A DNA stretch of 64,000 nucleotides from Rhyzopertha dominica. Lineage: Eukaryota; Arthropoda; Insecta; Coleoptera; Bostrichidae. Positions 23,734-34,390 of the stretch are shown here, one piece after another. Within the stretch, counting starts at the first letter, position 1. Each line of letters opens with the position of its first letter. Both the position numbers and the translations under genes were made by a program. Where the stretch lies: positions 13,516,001-13,580,000 of the forward strand of contig QCXZ01000053.1 in assembly GCA_025024175.1 (NCBI GenBank), written 5' to 3'. Under the pieces are notes generated by a model. That model worked only from the letters and a program-made list of their open reading frames with translations, did not search any database and was not told the DNA's origin.

Positions 23734-23765
23734 AATATTAATATTATTATATTATTATTATTACA
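23701..23765. repeat. (TTA)n microsatellite
   Basis: TTATTATTATTATTATTATT-type run with interruptions, sitting between satellite C and satellite B. Confidence 0.9.
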
Positions 23766-25186
23766 AACGAGACGTATCTTCCTGAATCGTATAATAACAG
23801 CATTGTACCCTGCAAGTTTAACAGATTGTCGCTTTAGATTGAACAAAATATACTATTATAGTGAACAAAAGCGTAATTGAAAAATAGACCTATCTTTCTG
23901 ACTCATAATACCAGAATTATAACCAGCTAGCATAATAGATTGTGTCGCTTTAAATCAAACAAATTAGTCCCGTATACTATTATATTAAGCAAAAGCGTTA
24001 TTAGAAGATAGACATGTTTTCTTGACTCATATAATACCAGCATTGCACCCAGCAAGCAAAACAGATTGTGTCACTTTAAATCACACAATATAGTCCCTTA
24101 TACTATTATATTGAACAGGAGCGTTATTAGAAGCTAGACGTAACTTCCTGATTCATATAATACCAGCATTGTACCCAACAAGCATTACAGATTATCTCGC
24201 TTTACAGCAAATAATATAGTCCCTTATACTATTATATCAAGCAAAAGCGTTAGAAGCTAGACGTATCTTCCTGATTCATATAATAACAGCAATGTACCCA
24301 GCAAGCTTAGGAGATTGTGTCGCTTTAAATCAAACAATATAGTTCCTTATACTATAATATTGAACAAAAGCGTTTATAGAAGGTAGACGTATCTACCTGA
24401 ATCATATAATACAAGCACTGTACCCAGCAAGCATAACAGATTGTGTTGCTTTAAAGCAAACAACATAGTCCCTTACTCTAACACTAGTATATCGAGCAAA
24501 AGCGTTATTAGAAGCGAGACGTATCTTCCGTACTCATATAATACCAGCATTATACCCAGCAAGCATAACAGATTGTCTCGCTTTACAGCAAACAATATAG
24601 TCCCCTATACTATTATATTGAACAAAACCGTTATTAGAAGCTAGACGTGTTCTCCCGACTCGTATAATACCAGTATGGTACCCAGCAAGCATAACAGATT
24701 GTGTCGCTTTAAATCAAACAATTTAGNCCNTTATACTATTTATATTGAGCAAATGCGTTATTAGAAGATAGACGTATCTTATTGACTCATATAATACCAG
24801 CATTGTACCCAGTTAGCATAATAGATTGTGTCGCTTTAAATCAAACAAATTAGTCCCGTATACTATTATATTGAGTAAAAGCGTTATTAGAAGCTAGACG
24901 TATCTTCTTGACTCAATAATACCAGCATTGTACTCAGCAAGGATAACAGTTTGTGTCGCTTTAAATCAAACAATATAGTCCGTTATATTATTATATTGAA
25001 CACAAACGTTATTAGTAGCTAGACGTATCTTCTTGACCCATATAATCCCAGCATTGTAACCAGCATGCATAACAAATTGTGTCGCTTTAAATCAAACAAT
25101 ATAGTTCATTATACTATTATATTGAACAAGAGCGTTATTAGAAACTAGACGTACCTTCCTGACTTATATAATACCAGCATTGTACC
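23766..25186 (+). repeat. Satellite B array
   Basis: About 11 monomers of 120-125 bp with landmarks GACGTATCTTCCTGATTCAT, ATAATACCAGCATTGTACCC, AGCAAGCATAACAGATTGTG, TCGCTTTAAATCAAACAATA, TAGTCCCTTATACTATTATA and TTGAGCAAAAGCGTTATTAG. The array is interrupted by an errantivirus after TACC (25183-25186) and resumes at 33452. Confidence 0.93.
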
Positions 25187-25458
25187 AGTAATTTTATTGG
25201 TTATTGCCAATAAGTTTTTAAAAACAATTTATTTTAACCAAAATACAACGGTTAATATGTGAATACAAGTACCAAGCTATAAAACTACGACCGAACTAAC
25301 TCTACTAGCCTTAAGTGCTATTTATTACTTTTCCTTATCGGAATAAATGTCTACTCAGCTTTCGCTCTAAGTCGCACATCTACAGAGCGCGCCGTGGCCT
25401 CGGTCCTGATACGGGAGAGGCCGATGTCCCTGGGGTGTTCATATGGAAGGACATAACT
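25187..25458 (-). repeat. Errantivirus 3' LTR
   Basis: 272 bp, matching 33180-33451 except for one base. It is preceded in the sense direction by the polypurine tract and should supply the polyadenylation signal. Confidence 0.95.
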
Positions 25459-25469
25459 CCTCCCTCCTT
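25459..25469 (-). promoter_or_regulatory. Polypurine tract
   Basis: The sense strand AAGGAGGGAGG lies immediately upstream of the 3' LTR and should prime plus-strand DNA synthesis. Confidence 0.85.
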
Positions 25470-25479
25470 AGAAGGGAAA

Positions 25480-27159
25480 CTACCCTTGGTAGTTGAGCGT
25501 TTGTTCTTTGTCCTTGACTATGGTCGTTGGGGTACGATGGCACGGCTTTGCGGGCTGAGTTGCTGAAACCGTTCTTCGTTTTGCAGCCCAATAGGTTTTA
25601 AGTTTTAGGCACTTAAATCCCATAAAAATGATTGCACTTCCCACCAGGATGTACACCAGGATATTTACCGCACTGTGAACACTGGCATTTGGTAATTTGA
25701 CGAAATGTTTTTCGACGGTGTCACGGGTGGTTTGCAGTTTCCTTTCCAAACCTCGTACGTAGCCGGTGTTGATTTCTTCTAGGTGTAGTGGTTGGATTTG
25801 ATGGACGTTGTCCTCGTGAGGGACGTCGATGTGTACCAGCTGGGGTAGCTGTATTTTCTTTCTTGTAAACGATATCCTGTTGTGGGTTTCCAGTACGTTG
25901 TTTTCTATGGTTAGGCTGCACTGGTCTAATGTTTCAATGACATACGTTCCACGTAGAGGGATGTCTTCGTGGACGGTCCCGCAGGTTTGCTGAGCCACTG
26001 TCAATTTGGGTACGTGGAGGATCCATGCAGATTCCTTAATTTGCTCGATAATTGGACCTTTTATTGCCACGGGCATGTATTGGCAATGCGCTGGTTTTTC
26101 CACGAATTTCGTTAATTGTATTTCACAGGGTACTCGATCGGTCCATGAACTTTCTTTTGACGGTGAACATATATAGCCTGAATCTTGAATTTCTTTACAA
26201 CTTGGCGAGGTGATGAAGTGGTTTGAGTTTTCTAGGAAGTAATGGACTGAAGGAATCAGGATAAGATTTCGCGTATTTGGAATGGGATATATTTCAAAAT
26301 AGTTATAAGTCTGACATTTTACTGTAGCAAGTTCCAGAATGAAAGTTATTTGTCTCGATTTAACATATGCTTTTACGACTAATAATTTTTCAATGGCAAT
26401 TAGGTTGTCGGCATTTACATCGAAAGGAAAGCAATATGGCTTAATGAGATTTGTTACATTTTGTATTTCTTTCAAAAGAATATTTGAGCTTGTTATCGCG
26501 CCATGAAATGTTTGCGATCTAGAGAAAGATATAGCGGTTTCTATATTGTTAAGTATATCCATCATTATTTGCAAAGTTAGGGAGAATTGAGAAATTACTG
26601 TATGTGTTAAGAAGTAGTTGTACAGATTGACGTTGTGAATTTCGGATTTGTGAAAGGCTGCCTCTATTTGCATGATTTTGGATTCTAATTGAATTTGGTT
26701 TTTCTTTAGTGATTCTATGTTTGCCTGAAAATTAGAAATAGCGTCGTTCATGATAGATATTTGATTGGTAATTGCATTTTTCAGATAATTTTGATTATTT
26801 CGCAAAGTGTTGATTGCACTATCGTATTTCTGTGCGTCCTCGTTATCAAGATTTCCTGTCAATGCTTTAATAAATGTTCCTAAAGGATTTAATAATCCGC
26901 GTTTAATTCGTGAAGCTGGAATAATTTGTTCAAGTTTAAGTTCTATTTGAGTGAATAGATTTGATGTTATATTAATAGAATTTTCGTAAGCTCCTTTATA
27001 TTGATCTGAATATGATGAACGATTTATGCCAATATTCAAAGAGTGAAATGATGATTTTAAGAAAGTATATTCTTCAAGGAAAGGTTCCAAATTTAGGATG
27101 TGTACAAAGGACCATTTCGAGTGTTTGACGTAGGCGTCACCAAGTTTTACGGGAAGCAT
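25480..27159 (-). CDS. env: Errantivirus Env, baculovirus F-like fusion protein
   Basis: 559 codons starting eight bases after the pol stop. There is a furin-like cleavage site RIKR at residues 84-87, followed by a hydrophobic fusion-peptide-like stretch GLLNPLGTFIKAL. The following segment (LTGNLDNEDA) is typical of the baculovirus F / errantivirus Env family. Coiled-coil-like heptads occupy roughly 110-180, cysteines cluster in 240-420, a membrane anchor lies at about 496-516, and a basic cytoplasmic tail follows. A strong signal peptide is not evident at this ATG, so the true N-terminus may come from a spliced env mRNA. The frame is intact, in contrast to pol. Confidence 0.88.
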   Translation of the reverse strand: MLPVKLGDAYVKHSKWSFVHILNLEPFLEEYTFLKSSFHSLNIGINRSSYSDQYKGAYENSINITSNLFTQIELKLEQIIPASRIKRGLLNPLGTFIKALTGNLDNEDAQKYDSAINTLRNNQNYLKNAITNQISIMNDAISNFQANIESLKKNQIQLESKIMQIEAAFHKSEIHNVNLYNYFLTHTVISQFSLTLQIMMDILNNIETAISFSRSQTFHGAITSSNILLKEIQNVTNLIKPYCFPFDVNADNLIAIEKLLVVKAYVKSRQITFILELATVKCQTYNYFEIYPIPNTRNLILIPSVHYFLENSNHFITSPSCKEIQDSGYICSPSKESSWTDRVPCEIQLTKFVEKPAHCQYMPVAIKGPIIEQIKESAWILHVPKLTVAQQTCGTVHEDIPLRGTYVIETLDQCSLTIENNVLETHNRISFTRKKIQLPQLVHIDVPHEDNVHQIQPLHLEEINTGYVRGLERKLQTTRDTVEKHFVKLPNASVHSAVNILVYILVGSAIIFMGFKCLKLKTYWAAKRRTVSATQPAKPCHRTPTTIVKDKEQTLNYQG

Positions 27160-27166
27160 TCCGACG

Positions 27167-29656
27167 TTACTCTTGATTTCCCGAATTTGAGGTGCAGGGG
27201 TCGTTTTGTCTGTCAGTACCGTCGTCAGGTATCTGTAATTTTGAATTTAATTTTGGTCTGAGTTCCTTGACATGAGTAATAAATAATTTATTGTTTGTGG
27301 GGTTTAGAATTGAAACTCTATTATGCTCTAAAAGTTCAACAATTTTGAAAGGACCGGCATAACGATTCGAGGACTTGTTCCGAGAACTTCCGTGTGCCGT
27401 GATATATACCATGTCGTTAACTTTGAAATTGTGAATTTTGGGTTCATGTACTTCATTTCTTGTTTGTTTTCGTTCCTGTTCTTTATGTGTTACTTGTTCA
27501 TAAAGAGATTTTACTTTGTCCGCATGAGAATTTACGTAGTCTGTATAAAAATTTCGATTTGTCAGAATGGAAGGGTCTCTCAAATTCGTGTGGCCATAGA
27601 CCAATTCGAAAGGTGTATAACCAGTAGTTGAATGAATCGTATTATTGTAAGCTATTATTACATATGGTACTAAATCTGTTTCGTTAGGATACTGTTCTTT
27701 TAATAACCTGTAATGTTCTAACATTGTGGAATGAAATTTGTTCACAGGTGCATTACCATCATGATGATTCGGTGTGGTAAAGTGCACTTTGATTTTGTGT
27801 GAATTTAGCAGATTTTTAAAAGTTTCTGATTTAGAAAAATAAGATGCGTTATCGGTGACAATTTGTTCAGGAATTCCGTATGCAGAGAAAAATTTAATAA
27901 ATGCGTCACATATGTTAGTCGAATTTTCGGCGACAATTTCATATGCTTGAGCGAATTTTGAAAACTTGTCTATGAATGTTAAATATTTGCGTTTGCTTAG
28001 TTGAAATACGTTGGCATGAACAATTTGGAATGGCCTGGAAGGAGTTTCCGTTAAAACTTGTGGTGTATCTACTGAAATTCTAGAATACTTTGCTCTTTGA
28101 CAAATTTCACACGCGTTTATGAATTCATTGATGTCCTGTTTCATTTTGCACCAATAATAATTTCTTTGTATCTTTTCTAAGGTTTCTGAAATACCTCGGT
28201 GATTGGTCTTTGACTCGTGATAGTTTTGGATAATTAAAAGTTTTTCGTCTTTATCGTACAGGGTGTTAACTAATTTAGAACAAGATATTATTTTTGTAAT
28301 TTTGGGGTCAAAATCTTTGGTGTACACTTCATTAAAAGTGTTATACAAATCTTTCGTCCTGAAGTACATGTATGCAGTTTTCCCTGGAATGATTCTTTCA
28401 AGTAACAGTTTTTTAATAAGTACTCTATTAAAAGTCGGAATTGATATGTCGATAATTTTGTGTGTCCCGTCTTGTCGTTCTGTCAGAGTTATAGTCTGAA
28501 GAGGGTTGTGACTTATGCGTAGTTGATATGGTTTATTGTTAACAATTTCGTCTAATATTGGTATTGGGTCGCGAGATGTAAAATTGTTCGAGGAATGCAC
28601 AGTGTGACTTTTAATGGGCGGTCGGATTTGTATGTTCGAAATTATATTGATTCTCCTAGATTGATTGCTTGGGTTTTTTCTTACTGGGGATTCCAAAATT
28701 TCTTCAACTTTTATGTTGGGATCAATTTCACCATCAATTAAAATTTCACTTAAAATTTCGTCCAATTCATTATCGCTCATAAATTTTGAAATGTCTGAGT
28801 TTATGTCTCCTGGCTGATTAATGACTGAATCTGTTTCTAATGCGTTCAATTTTGCATCTGTTACTGTTTTATCGGTATAATTACATACTAGGATTTTAAT
28901 GCCTGAATTTGAAAATATGTGATTTAAAATTGATCTTACTTTTGACCAGCTAAGTTTATCTAAGCCACATCCTAGTTTCGGTATTGCTAATTTCGTAATT
29001 TTATCGTTTTTCAGGGATCGTTTTAAATCGACCAATGCTTTAAATAAGTCTGAATACAAAGGTTTGTCGAAATACTTATTTTTAGTTATCAGATAATACA
29101 AATTTCGGTTTTCAGTTTTCAGTGATGCTACTTCTCCGAGATTTTTGTTTTGTGAAATGAGTTCGTCTATTCCTCCAAATTTATTTTTGATTCTTAGAGC
29201 TAAGTCAGCATTCATGAAAAAGTCTTTCGATACGCAATGGGCTAAGGCATAATCACATGGTAGTGAAAGAATATCCTTGTTTACCTCTGTATAACACGGG
29301 CAACTATCAAAATTTGTGGATTTCAAGAAGTCGTTGTAATTTAGATCTTCAGGAACTGTTATTCTGCTTAACGCATCAGCATTAGCGTTTAGTTTTCCTT
29401 TTTTATAAATGATTTCATAATCATATTCTTCCAACCTAAGTCTCCACCTGACTAATTTAGAATTTGGCTCCTTTAACGAAAATAGCCACACAAGCGGTCT
29501 GTGATCGGTGTAAATTTTGAAGTGCCTACCAAATAAATAAGGCCTGAAATGTTTTACTGCCCATACTATGGCCAGTAATTCCTTTTCAATAGTAGAATAA
29601 CGAGTTTCTGACTGATTTAGCGTTCGAGAAGCATAAGCAATAGGTCTATCCTGAGG
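27167..29656 (-). CDS. pol: Errantivirus Pol, second part: RNase H end, TARG1-like macro domain, integrase
   Basis: In frame from just after the break. Numbering is from codon 29491. The RNase H end runs to about residue 45 (NADALSRI). Residues 75-205 match the macro-domain family of TARG1/OARD1 (ADP-ribose-binding hydrolases): [34 protein letters not shown] and [12 protein letters not shown]. Lys137 and Asp178 sit at the positions of the TARG1 catalytic Lys and Asp. A linker follows, then the integrase HHCC zinc site (H425, H431, C461, C464) and core. The core keeps the middle acid (D547 in VTDNAS), but the expected first Asp and last Glu positions read Asn (HANVF at 494, VNKFHS at 584). A GPF/Y-like C-terminus ([11 protein letters not shown]) is present. 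A macro domain is not part of the usual gypsy Pol. Confidence 0.88.
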   Translation of the reverse strand, partial: PQDRPIAYASRTLNQSETRYSTIEKELLAIVWAVKHFRPYLFGRHFKIYTDHRPLVWLFSLKEPNSKLVRWRLRLEEYDYEIIYKKGKLNANADALSRITVPEDLNYNDFLKSTNFDSCPCYTEVNKDILSLPCDYALAHCVSKDFFMNADLALRIKNKFGGIDELISQNKNLGEVASLKTENRNLYYLITKNKYFDKPLYSDLFKALVDLKRSLKNDKITKLAIPKLGCGLDKLSWSKVRSILNHIFSNSGIKILVCNYTDKTVTDAKLNALETDSVINQPGDINSDISKFMSDNELDEILSEILIDGEIDPNIKVEEILESPVRKNPSNQSRRINIISNIQIRPPIKSHTVHSSNNFTSRDPIPILDEIVNNKPYQLRISHNPLQTITLTERQDGTHKIIDISIPTFNRVLIKKLLLERIIPGKTAYMYFRTKDLYNTFNEVYTKDFDPKITKIISCSKLVNTLYDKDEKLLIIQNYHESKTNHRGISETLEKIQRNYYWCKMKQDINEFINACEICQRAKYSRISVDTPQVLTETPSRPFQIVHANVFQLSKRKYLTFIDKFSKFAQAYEIVAENSTNICDAFIKFFSAYGIPEQIVTDNASYFSKSETFKNLLNSHKIKVHFTTPNHHDGNAPVNKFHSTMLEHYRLLKEQYPNETDLVPYVIIAYNNTIHSTTGYTPFELVYGHTNLRDPSILTNRNFYTDYVNSHADKVKSLYEQVTHKEQERKQTRNEVHEPKIHNFKVNDMVYITAHGSSRNKSSNRYAGPFKIVELLEHNRVSILNPTNNKLFITHVKELRPKLNSKLQIPDDGTDRQNDPCTSNSGNQE

Positions 29657-31494
29657 GGTGAACCTTGAGACAATACTGCTCCAATAGCGTAATTAGAGGC
29701 GTCAGTAGTTAATATAAATTCTTTGCTGAAATTTGGATATTGGAGAATTGGATCATTACATAATAATTTTTTACAGGTTTCAAAGCAATTTAGAAATTCC
29801 GGAGTGTGTTCTATCTTTGCATCTTTTTTTAGACAACTTGTAAGTGGTATGGTTACCTTTGCAAAATTTTTAATAAAGCGGCGATAATACCCGAGAAGGC
29901 CTAGGAATGATTTTATATCACGAGATGTTTTTGGAACAGGAAATTTTTTTATGATTTCGATTTTATCTGGGTTCGGACGTACACCATCTTTACCAATAAT
30001 ATGACCTAAGTACGGAACAGAGTGACACAAAAATTCGGATTTGTCAAGTTGAATTTTTAGATTTGCCTTTCTTAAACGAGTAAATACGTCTCTTAACCTT
30101 TGAATGTGTTCCTGTAATGACGTGGAAAATACTATGATATCGTCCAAGTATACAAGGCATTTTTCATTTTGTATTCCTCTTAAGATGTTGTCCATGACGC
30201 GCTGAAATGTCGCAGGCGCATTTCTAAGGCCAAATGGCATTCTCAAAAATTCGTATTTTGCGTTGTTAACAGAAAAAGAAGTTTTTGGGACATCTTGGGG
30301 ATCTACCTCTATTTGATGAAAACCGGATGTGAGATCAAGTGTCGTGAAATAATTACAGTTTCCTAGTTTGTCTAAAATTTCAGTAATATTTGGTATTGGA
30401 TATTTGTCGTTAATTGTTCTTTCGTTTAGCTTTCTGTAATCAATGACTACGCGCCATTTTTGTTTCCCGGATGCATCTTTCTTCTTCGGTACTATCCAAA
30501 CTGGAGAATTCCACGGAGAGTTTGACGGTTGTATAATTCTTTGTTTTAGCATTTTATCGATTTGGTCTTGTATTTCGCCTTTATGAATTTCTGGAAAGCG
30601 ATACGATTTTGTGGATATCGGGGTATCGTCTTTCAATTTAATTGAATGTTTAATCTGATTCGTAAATGAGAGTGGCAACTGATCACAATATAGGATGTCT
30701 CTAAATTCATAACAAAGTTTACGAATAGCCTCGTATTCCTCTTGATTTAGGTGCGATAGTCGCAAATTTTTTAAATTCTGTTTCATAAATTTATCAATTA
30801 AATCGTGGTCGTCATAAAAGTTTTTTTCGATAAAATTTTGTTCTGTTTGCTCAGTTTCAATGTATGGTTCCAAAATAAAAGGTGTTTCAATGTTTAGCGT
30901 TAATTGTTCTTCGCTTTTATTTAATATTGTAACAATAGCGAAATTATTTTTGACGGTAACAAGACATTGTGGTATTTCTACATTTTTACCAATTTTTGTG
31001 TAAGGAAGTATTCCTTCTTTAGTTGGGCATTGAACCGGAATTTTGATGACCTGTTCTGATCGTGGTGCCAAGGTTTGTACCATAGGTAAATAATGAAAAT
31101 TAACGTTCTTTAGCGGCTTCGTTTGGTCAGAATTTTCGTTTTCCAAAAGTAATTTTATAGACTTATTTTTTGGTAATTTTAGTAATTTGTGTTCACAATC
31201 TATCTGGGCATGAACTTGGCTTAATAAGTCAAAACCTATTAGTCCATCATATTTAGGCGAGAAATTAAAAAGATAAAATTTGAAATTTTTACTTGAGGGG
31301 AAATTTTGCAATTTTGGCAGATTAACGACGGAGTCATGGTAAGTCGTACCATGCGAGGTTGAAACAGAGAAATATTCGTTCGCAATGAATTGTGGAAATA
31401 ATTTTTGCGCTAAATTTGGTGACATGAAGCTACGTGTAGAACCTGTGTCGACTAGAAATTTAGCATTTAGGTCTGGCGTATAAATATGGGGCAA
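29617..31494 (-). CDS. pol: Errantivirus Pol, first part: protease, reverse transcriptase, start of RNase H
   Basis: Retropepsin with the DTGS active site at residues 16-19. The RT runs from about residue 290 to 480, with motifs [35 protein letters not shown] and the catalytic YLDD at 449-452. The connection and the first RNase H block ([16 protein letters not shown]) follow. The frame then shifts after a G/C run at 29655-29658 and ends in unrelated residues. The upstream frame is open into the gag end, so the first listed codon is not a true start. The family polyprotein would continue unbroken, so the break is a defect of this copy or an assembly error in a homopolymer. Confidence 0.9.
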   Translation of the reverse strand: MPHIYTPDLNAKFLVDTGSTRSFMSPNLAQKLFPQFIANEYFSVSTSHGTTYHDSVVNLPKLQNFPSSKNFKFYLFNFSPKYDGLIGFDLLSQVHAQIDCEHKLLKLPKNKSIKLLLENENSDQTKPLKNVNFHYLPMVQTLAPRSEQVIKIPVQCPTKEGILPYTKIGKNVEIPQCLVTVKNNFAIVTILNKSEEQLTLNIETPFILEPYIETEQTEQNFIEKNFYDDHDLIDKFMKQNLKNLRLSHLNQEEYEAIRKLCYEFRDILYCDQLPLSFTNQIKHSIKLKDDTPISTKSYRFPEIHKGEIQDQIDKMLKQRIIQPSNSPWNSPVWIVPKKKDASGKQKWRVVIDYRKLNERTINDKYPIPNITEILDKLGNCNYFTTLDLTSGFHQIEVDPQDVPKTSFSVNNAKYEFLRMPFGLRNAPATFQRVMDNILRGIQNEKCLVYLDDIIVFSTSLQEHIQRLRDVFTRLRKANLKIQLDKSEFLCHSVPYLGHIIGKDGVRPNPDKIEIIKKFPVPKTSRDIKSFLGLLGYYRRFIKNFAKVTIPLTSCLKKDAKIEHTPEFLNCFETCKKLLCNDPILQYPNFSKEFILTTDASNYAIGAVLSQGSPLRIDLLLMLLER

Positions 31495-31520
31495 ATTTTT
31501 TATATTAAAGCTATTGAATT

Positions 31521-32786
31521 CTAAGTTTTGTTGTCGTCTTGGTCGGTCAGATAAAAATTTGATTGATCATCTTCAGGTACAAAGTTTTGTGGGTCTTCGT
31601 CGTTGGTTTCGTCTGTCATTTGTTCGAATAATTCGACTTGTTCGTCTTGGGGTTCATCAATCTCCTGATCTGCATGATTTAATTCCTCTGCTACCCAATT
31701 AGGCCTAGCAGTTGGCGTGAAATAATTTTGTTGTCTTGGAAAGTGAGAGAAATTTCGTTTTGTTGATTTAATCGAAGATACACTCATTGGTGTCGGTCTG
31801 TACTGATTGGGATTGGCTCTTACGCTTTGATTATTATTTGGGGTTTGAGTTGGCTTTGGTTTGCCAAACACTTGGGCATTTGTGAAGAATTTTTGCGGTT
31901 TATAGACCGGCTGGATATTAATCGGGTTCCGGGGAAACGGAACGGGCTGTGAAGTAGACGGCTGTGCATGATAATTTTGAGAAAAACTTTGTGCTTGACT
32001 GTATTGTTGCGGCATTGGTTGTAATGGTGGTCTGAATAAATAATTACCTGGGGTAACCTTTCGTATCGGATTCGACCTTTGAGCAACATTAAGCGAGTTT
32101 GAGATATTCTGAGAATACTTGAAATTTTCTTCTTCTATAACAATAGCTAATGCGTCTTCAATTGATTTTGGATCCTTCATTCTTACCATCATCTGTATCT
32201 GACTCGGAATGTGTCTAATGAAAGTTTTTAAAGCGAGATCATCATATGTTTTATTCATTATGATTTTTTCCGGTGCGCTAAATGGTGACAAATTCACTTT
32301 TGCTCTAATTAGCTCGCGTGTGTCTTGACATCTCTGACCAAAGTTAAACGTTGTTTCGTTTTTGAATGGTTTCAAAACTAATAAATCTTGAATAAGACAC
32401 TCAACACTTCGTTGGTCCGCGAATGTACTAATTAATGTGCGTTTTAACACTTCCCATGTTTCAATTTCGGTGCGATTACCAATCAATAATAACGCTCGGT
32501 CTCTTAATTTACCTAATACGGCATTAAAAAGTGTGTCATTAATTGGATCGGCAGGGTTGTCCCTGTTCGCGTATTTTCTGAAAAGTCGTTCACTCGAGTT
32601 TAAAAATATGTTTAACGTGTGGGCGCTCCCATCGTAAACATTAATGCTATCTAGATCTAATTTTAAAAGAGTGACGTTCACTTCTCTATTAGCCATTGTA
32701 GTATTTGAATCTATTGATTCTGAACAATTTTGACTGTCGAATTTTAAAACTTGATTCAGTAGGACAGTAATGTCCTCGACAGACAT
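31521..32786 (-). CDS. gag: Errantivirus Gag
   Basis: 421 codons. The first half resembles a gypsy-type Gag capsid region (YDGSAHTLNIFL near residue 50, WEVLKRTLISTF near 131, and a helix-rich segment to about 220). The second half is rich in Pro, Gln and Asn, ending in an acidic tail. No CCHC zinc knuckle is present, as usual for errantiviruses. Its role is assembly of the particle around the RNA. The stop lies where the pol frame, -1 relative to gag, is already open (overlap near 31520-31540), so Pol is probably made by -1 frameshifting. Confidence 0.88.
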   Translation of the reverse strand: MSVEDITVLLNQVLKFDSQNCSESIDSNTTMANREVNVTLLKLDLDSINVYDGSAHTLNIFLNSSERLFRKYANRDNPADPINDTLFNAVLGKLRDRALLLIGNRTEIETWEVLKRTLISTFADQRSVECLIQDLLVLKPFKNETTFNFGQRCQDTRELIRAKVNLSPFSAPEKIIMNKTYDDLALKTFIRHIPSQIQMMVRMKDPKSIEDALAIVIEEENFKYSQNISNSLNVAQRSNPIRKVTPGNYLFRPPLQPMPQQYSQAQSFSQNYHAQPSTSQPVPFPRNPINIQPVYKPQKFFTNAQVFGKPKPTQTPNNNQSVRANPNQYRPTPMSVSSIKSTKRNFSHFPRQQNYFTPTARPNWVAEELNHADQEIDEPQDEQVELFEQMTDETNDEDPQNFVPEDDQSNFYLTDQDDNKT

Positions 32787-33163
32787 ACAATTATATTGAA
32801 ATATATAAAGGAAATAAATGTAAGGTACTCATAGGATTATTATTATATTCTTCATCTGTGGTACTAATTCCGATGCTCTTGGCGTTGGATGGTCCCTATG
32901 ACCTGGTTTGCGTCTGAAGTCTGGTGGTCCGTATTCAGCGGTGGCACCTGGGGGATCTTCTAGACGAAGGTTTTTTCCGATGCTCTCAGCGTTGGATGGT
33001 CCCGATGACCTGGTTTAACGTCTAAAGCCTGGTGGTCCGTATTCAGCGGTGGCACCTGGGGGATCTTCTAGACGGAGTTCGTTGTTTTTCTTGGTTCGCG
33101 TAAGATAAACGGGTAAACGGTAAAAACCGACGATTCCGTATACTGCGGCGATATCTCCCGTTA
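32787..33163 (-). repeat. Errantivirus 5' leader with 107-bp tandem duplication
   Basis: Within the leader, the blocks starting at 32870 and 32977 (CCGATGCTCT..GGCGTTGGATGGTCC) are direct tandem copies of about 107 bp with few differences. Errantivirus leaders are known to host regulatory repeats (for example gypsy insulator sites). Here the role is unknown. Confidence 0.8.
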
Positions 33164-33180
33164 TCCTACTGACTGCGCCA
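33164..33180 (-). promoter_or_regulatory. Primer binding site, tRNA-Ser type
   Basis: Directly after the 5' LTR the sense strand reads TGGCGCAGTCAGTAGGA, with its first T shared with the LTR end. This fits the 3' end of tRNA-Ser, as used by several errantiviruses of the 17.6/297 type. The tRNA identity is inferred from that known match. Confidence 0.75.
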
Positions 33181-33451
33181 GTAATTTTATTGGTTATTGC
33201 CAATAAGTTTTTAAAAACAATTTATTTTAACCAAAATACAACGGTTAATATGTGAATACAAGTACCAAGCTATAAAACTACGACCGAACTAACTCTACTA
33301 GCCTTAAGTGCTATTTATTACTTTTCCTTATCGGAATAAATGTCTACTCAGCTTTGGCTCTAAGTCGCACATCTACAGAGCGCGCCGTGGCCTCGGTCCT
33401 GATACGGGAGAGGCCGATGTCCCTGGGGTGTTCATATGGAAGGACATAACT
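33180..33451 (-). repeat. Errantivirus 5' LTR
   Basis: 272 bp, sense start AGTTATGTCC and sense end AATTACT. It should carry the promoter for the genomic RNA. A single base differs from the other LTR (TTGGCTC here, TTCGCTC there on the plus strand). Confidence 0.95.
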
Positions 33452-34390
33452 TACCCAGCGAGGATAACAGATTGTGTCGCTTTAAATCAAACAATTTATT
33501 CCCGTGTACTATATATTGAGCAAAAGCGTTATTAGAAGCTAGACGTATCTTCTTGACTCATATAATACCAGCATTGTACCCAGCAAGCATAACAGTTTGT
33601 GACGTTTTTAATCGAACAATTGAGTCCCGTATACTATTAGATTGAGCAAAAGCGTTATTAGAAGCTAGATGTATCTTCTTAACTCGTATAATACCAGCAT
33701 TGTACTCAGCAGATTGTGTCGCTTGAAATCAAACAATTTAGTCCCTTATACTATCATATTGAGCAAAATCGTTATTAGAAGCTAAACGTATCTTCCTGAT
33801 TCATATAATACCAGCACTGTACCCAGCAAGCATAACAGATTGTGTTGCTTTAAAGCAAACAATATAGTCCCTTACACTAGTATATCGAGCAAAAGCGTTG
33901 TTAGAAACGAGACGTATCTTCCGTACTCATATAATACCAGCATTATACCCAGCAAGCATAATTGTCTCGCTTTACAGCAAACACTATAGTCCCCTATACT
34001 ATTATATTGAACAAAACCGTTATTAGAAGCTAGACGTGTTCTCCCGACTCGTATAATACCAGCATGGTACCCAGCAAGCATTGTGTCGCTTTAAATCAAA
34101 CAATTTAGTCCCTTATACTATTTATATTGAGCAAAAGCGTTATTAGAAGATAGACGTATCTTCCTCACTCATATAATACCAGCATTGTACCCAGCTAGCA
34201 TAACATTGTATTGTTTTAAATCAAATTAGTCCGTATACCATATATTGAGCAAAAGCGTTATTAGAAGCTAGACGTATCTTCTTGACTCATGTAATACCAG
34301 CATTGTACCCAGCAAGCATAATAAATTGTGTCGCTTTAAATCAAACAATATAGTCCCTTATACTATTATATTGAACAAGAGCGTTATTAG
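33452..34390 (+). repeat. Satellite B array
   Basis: Continuation of the array interrupted at 25186, with the same monomer landmarks. It passes into satellite A at GTTATTAGACGGTCG (about 34384-34398) without a break in the tandem register. Confidence 0.92.

Larger units (their letters stand above)
25187..33451 (-). mobile_element. Errantivirus (gypsy-type LTR retrotransposon with env), minus strand
   Basis: Complete 8,265 bp element with 272 bp LTRs (25187-25458, 33180-33451) that differ by one base in my comparison. It is flanked by the 4 bp duplication TACC (25183-25186, 33452-33455) inside satellite B. LTRs start AGT and end ACT in the sense direction, as in insect errantiviruses. Order in the sense direction: 5' LTR, tRNA-Ser-type primer site, gag, pro-RT-RNaseH-(macro domain)-integrase, env, polypurine tract, 3' LTR. 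Pol is broken by a one-base frame change near 29655-29658, and integrase shows altered active-site positions, so this copy is probably not autonomous even though the insertion is recent. Confidence 0.95.
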
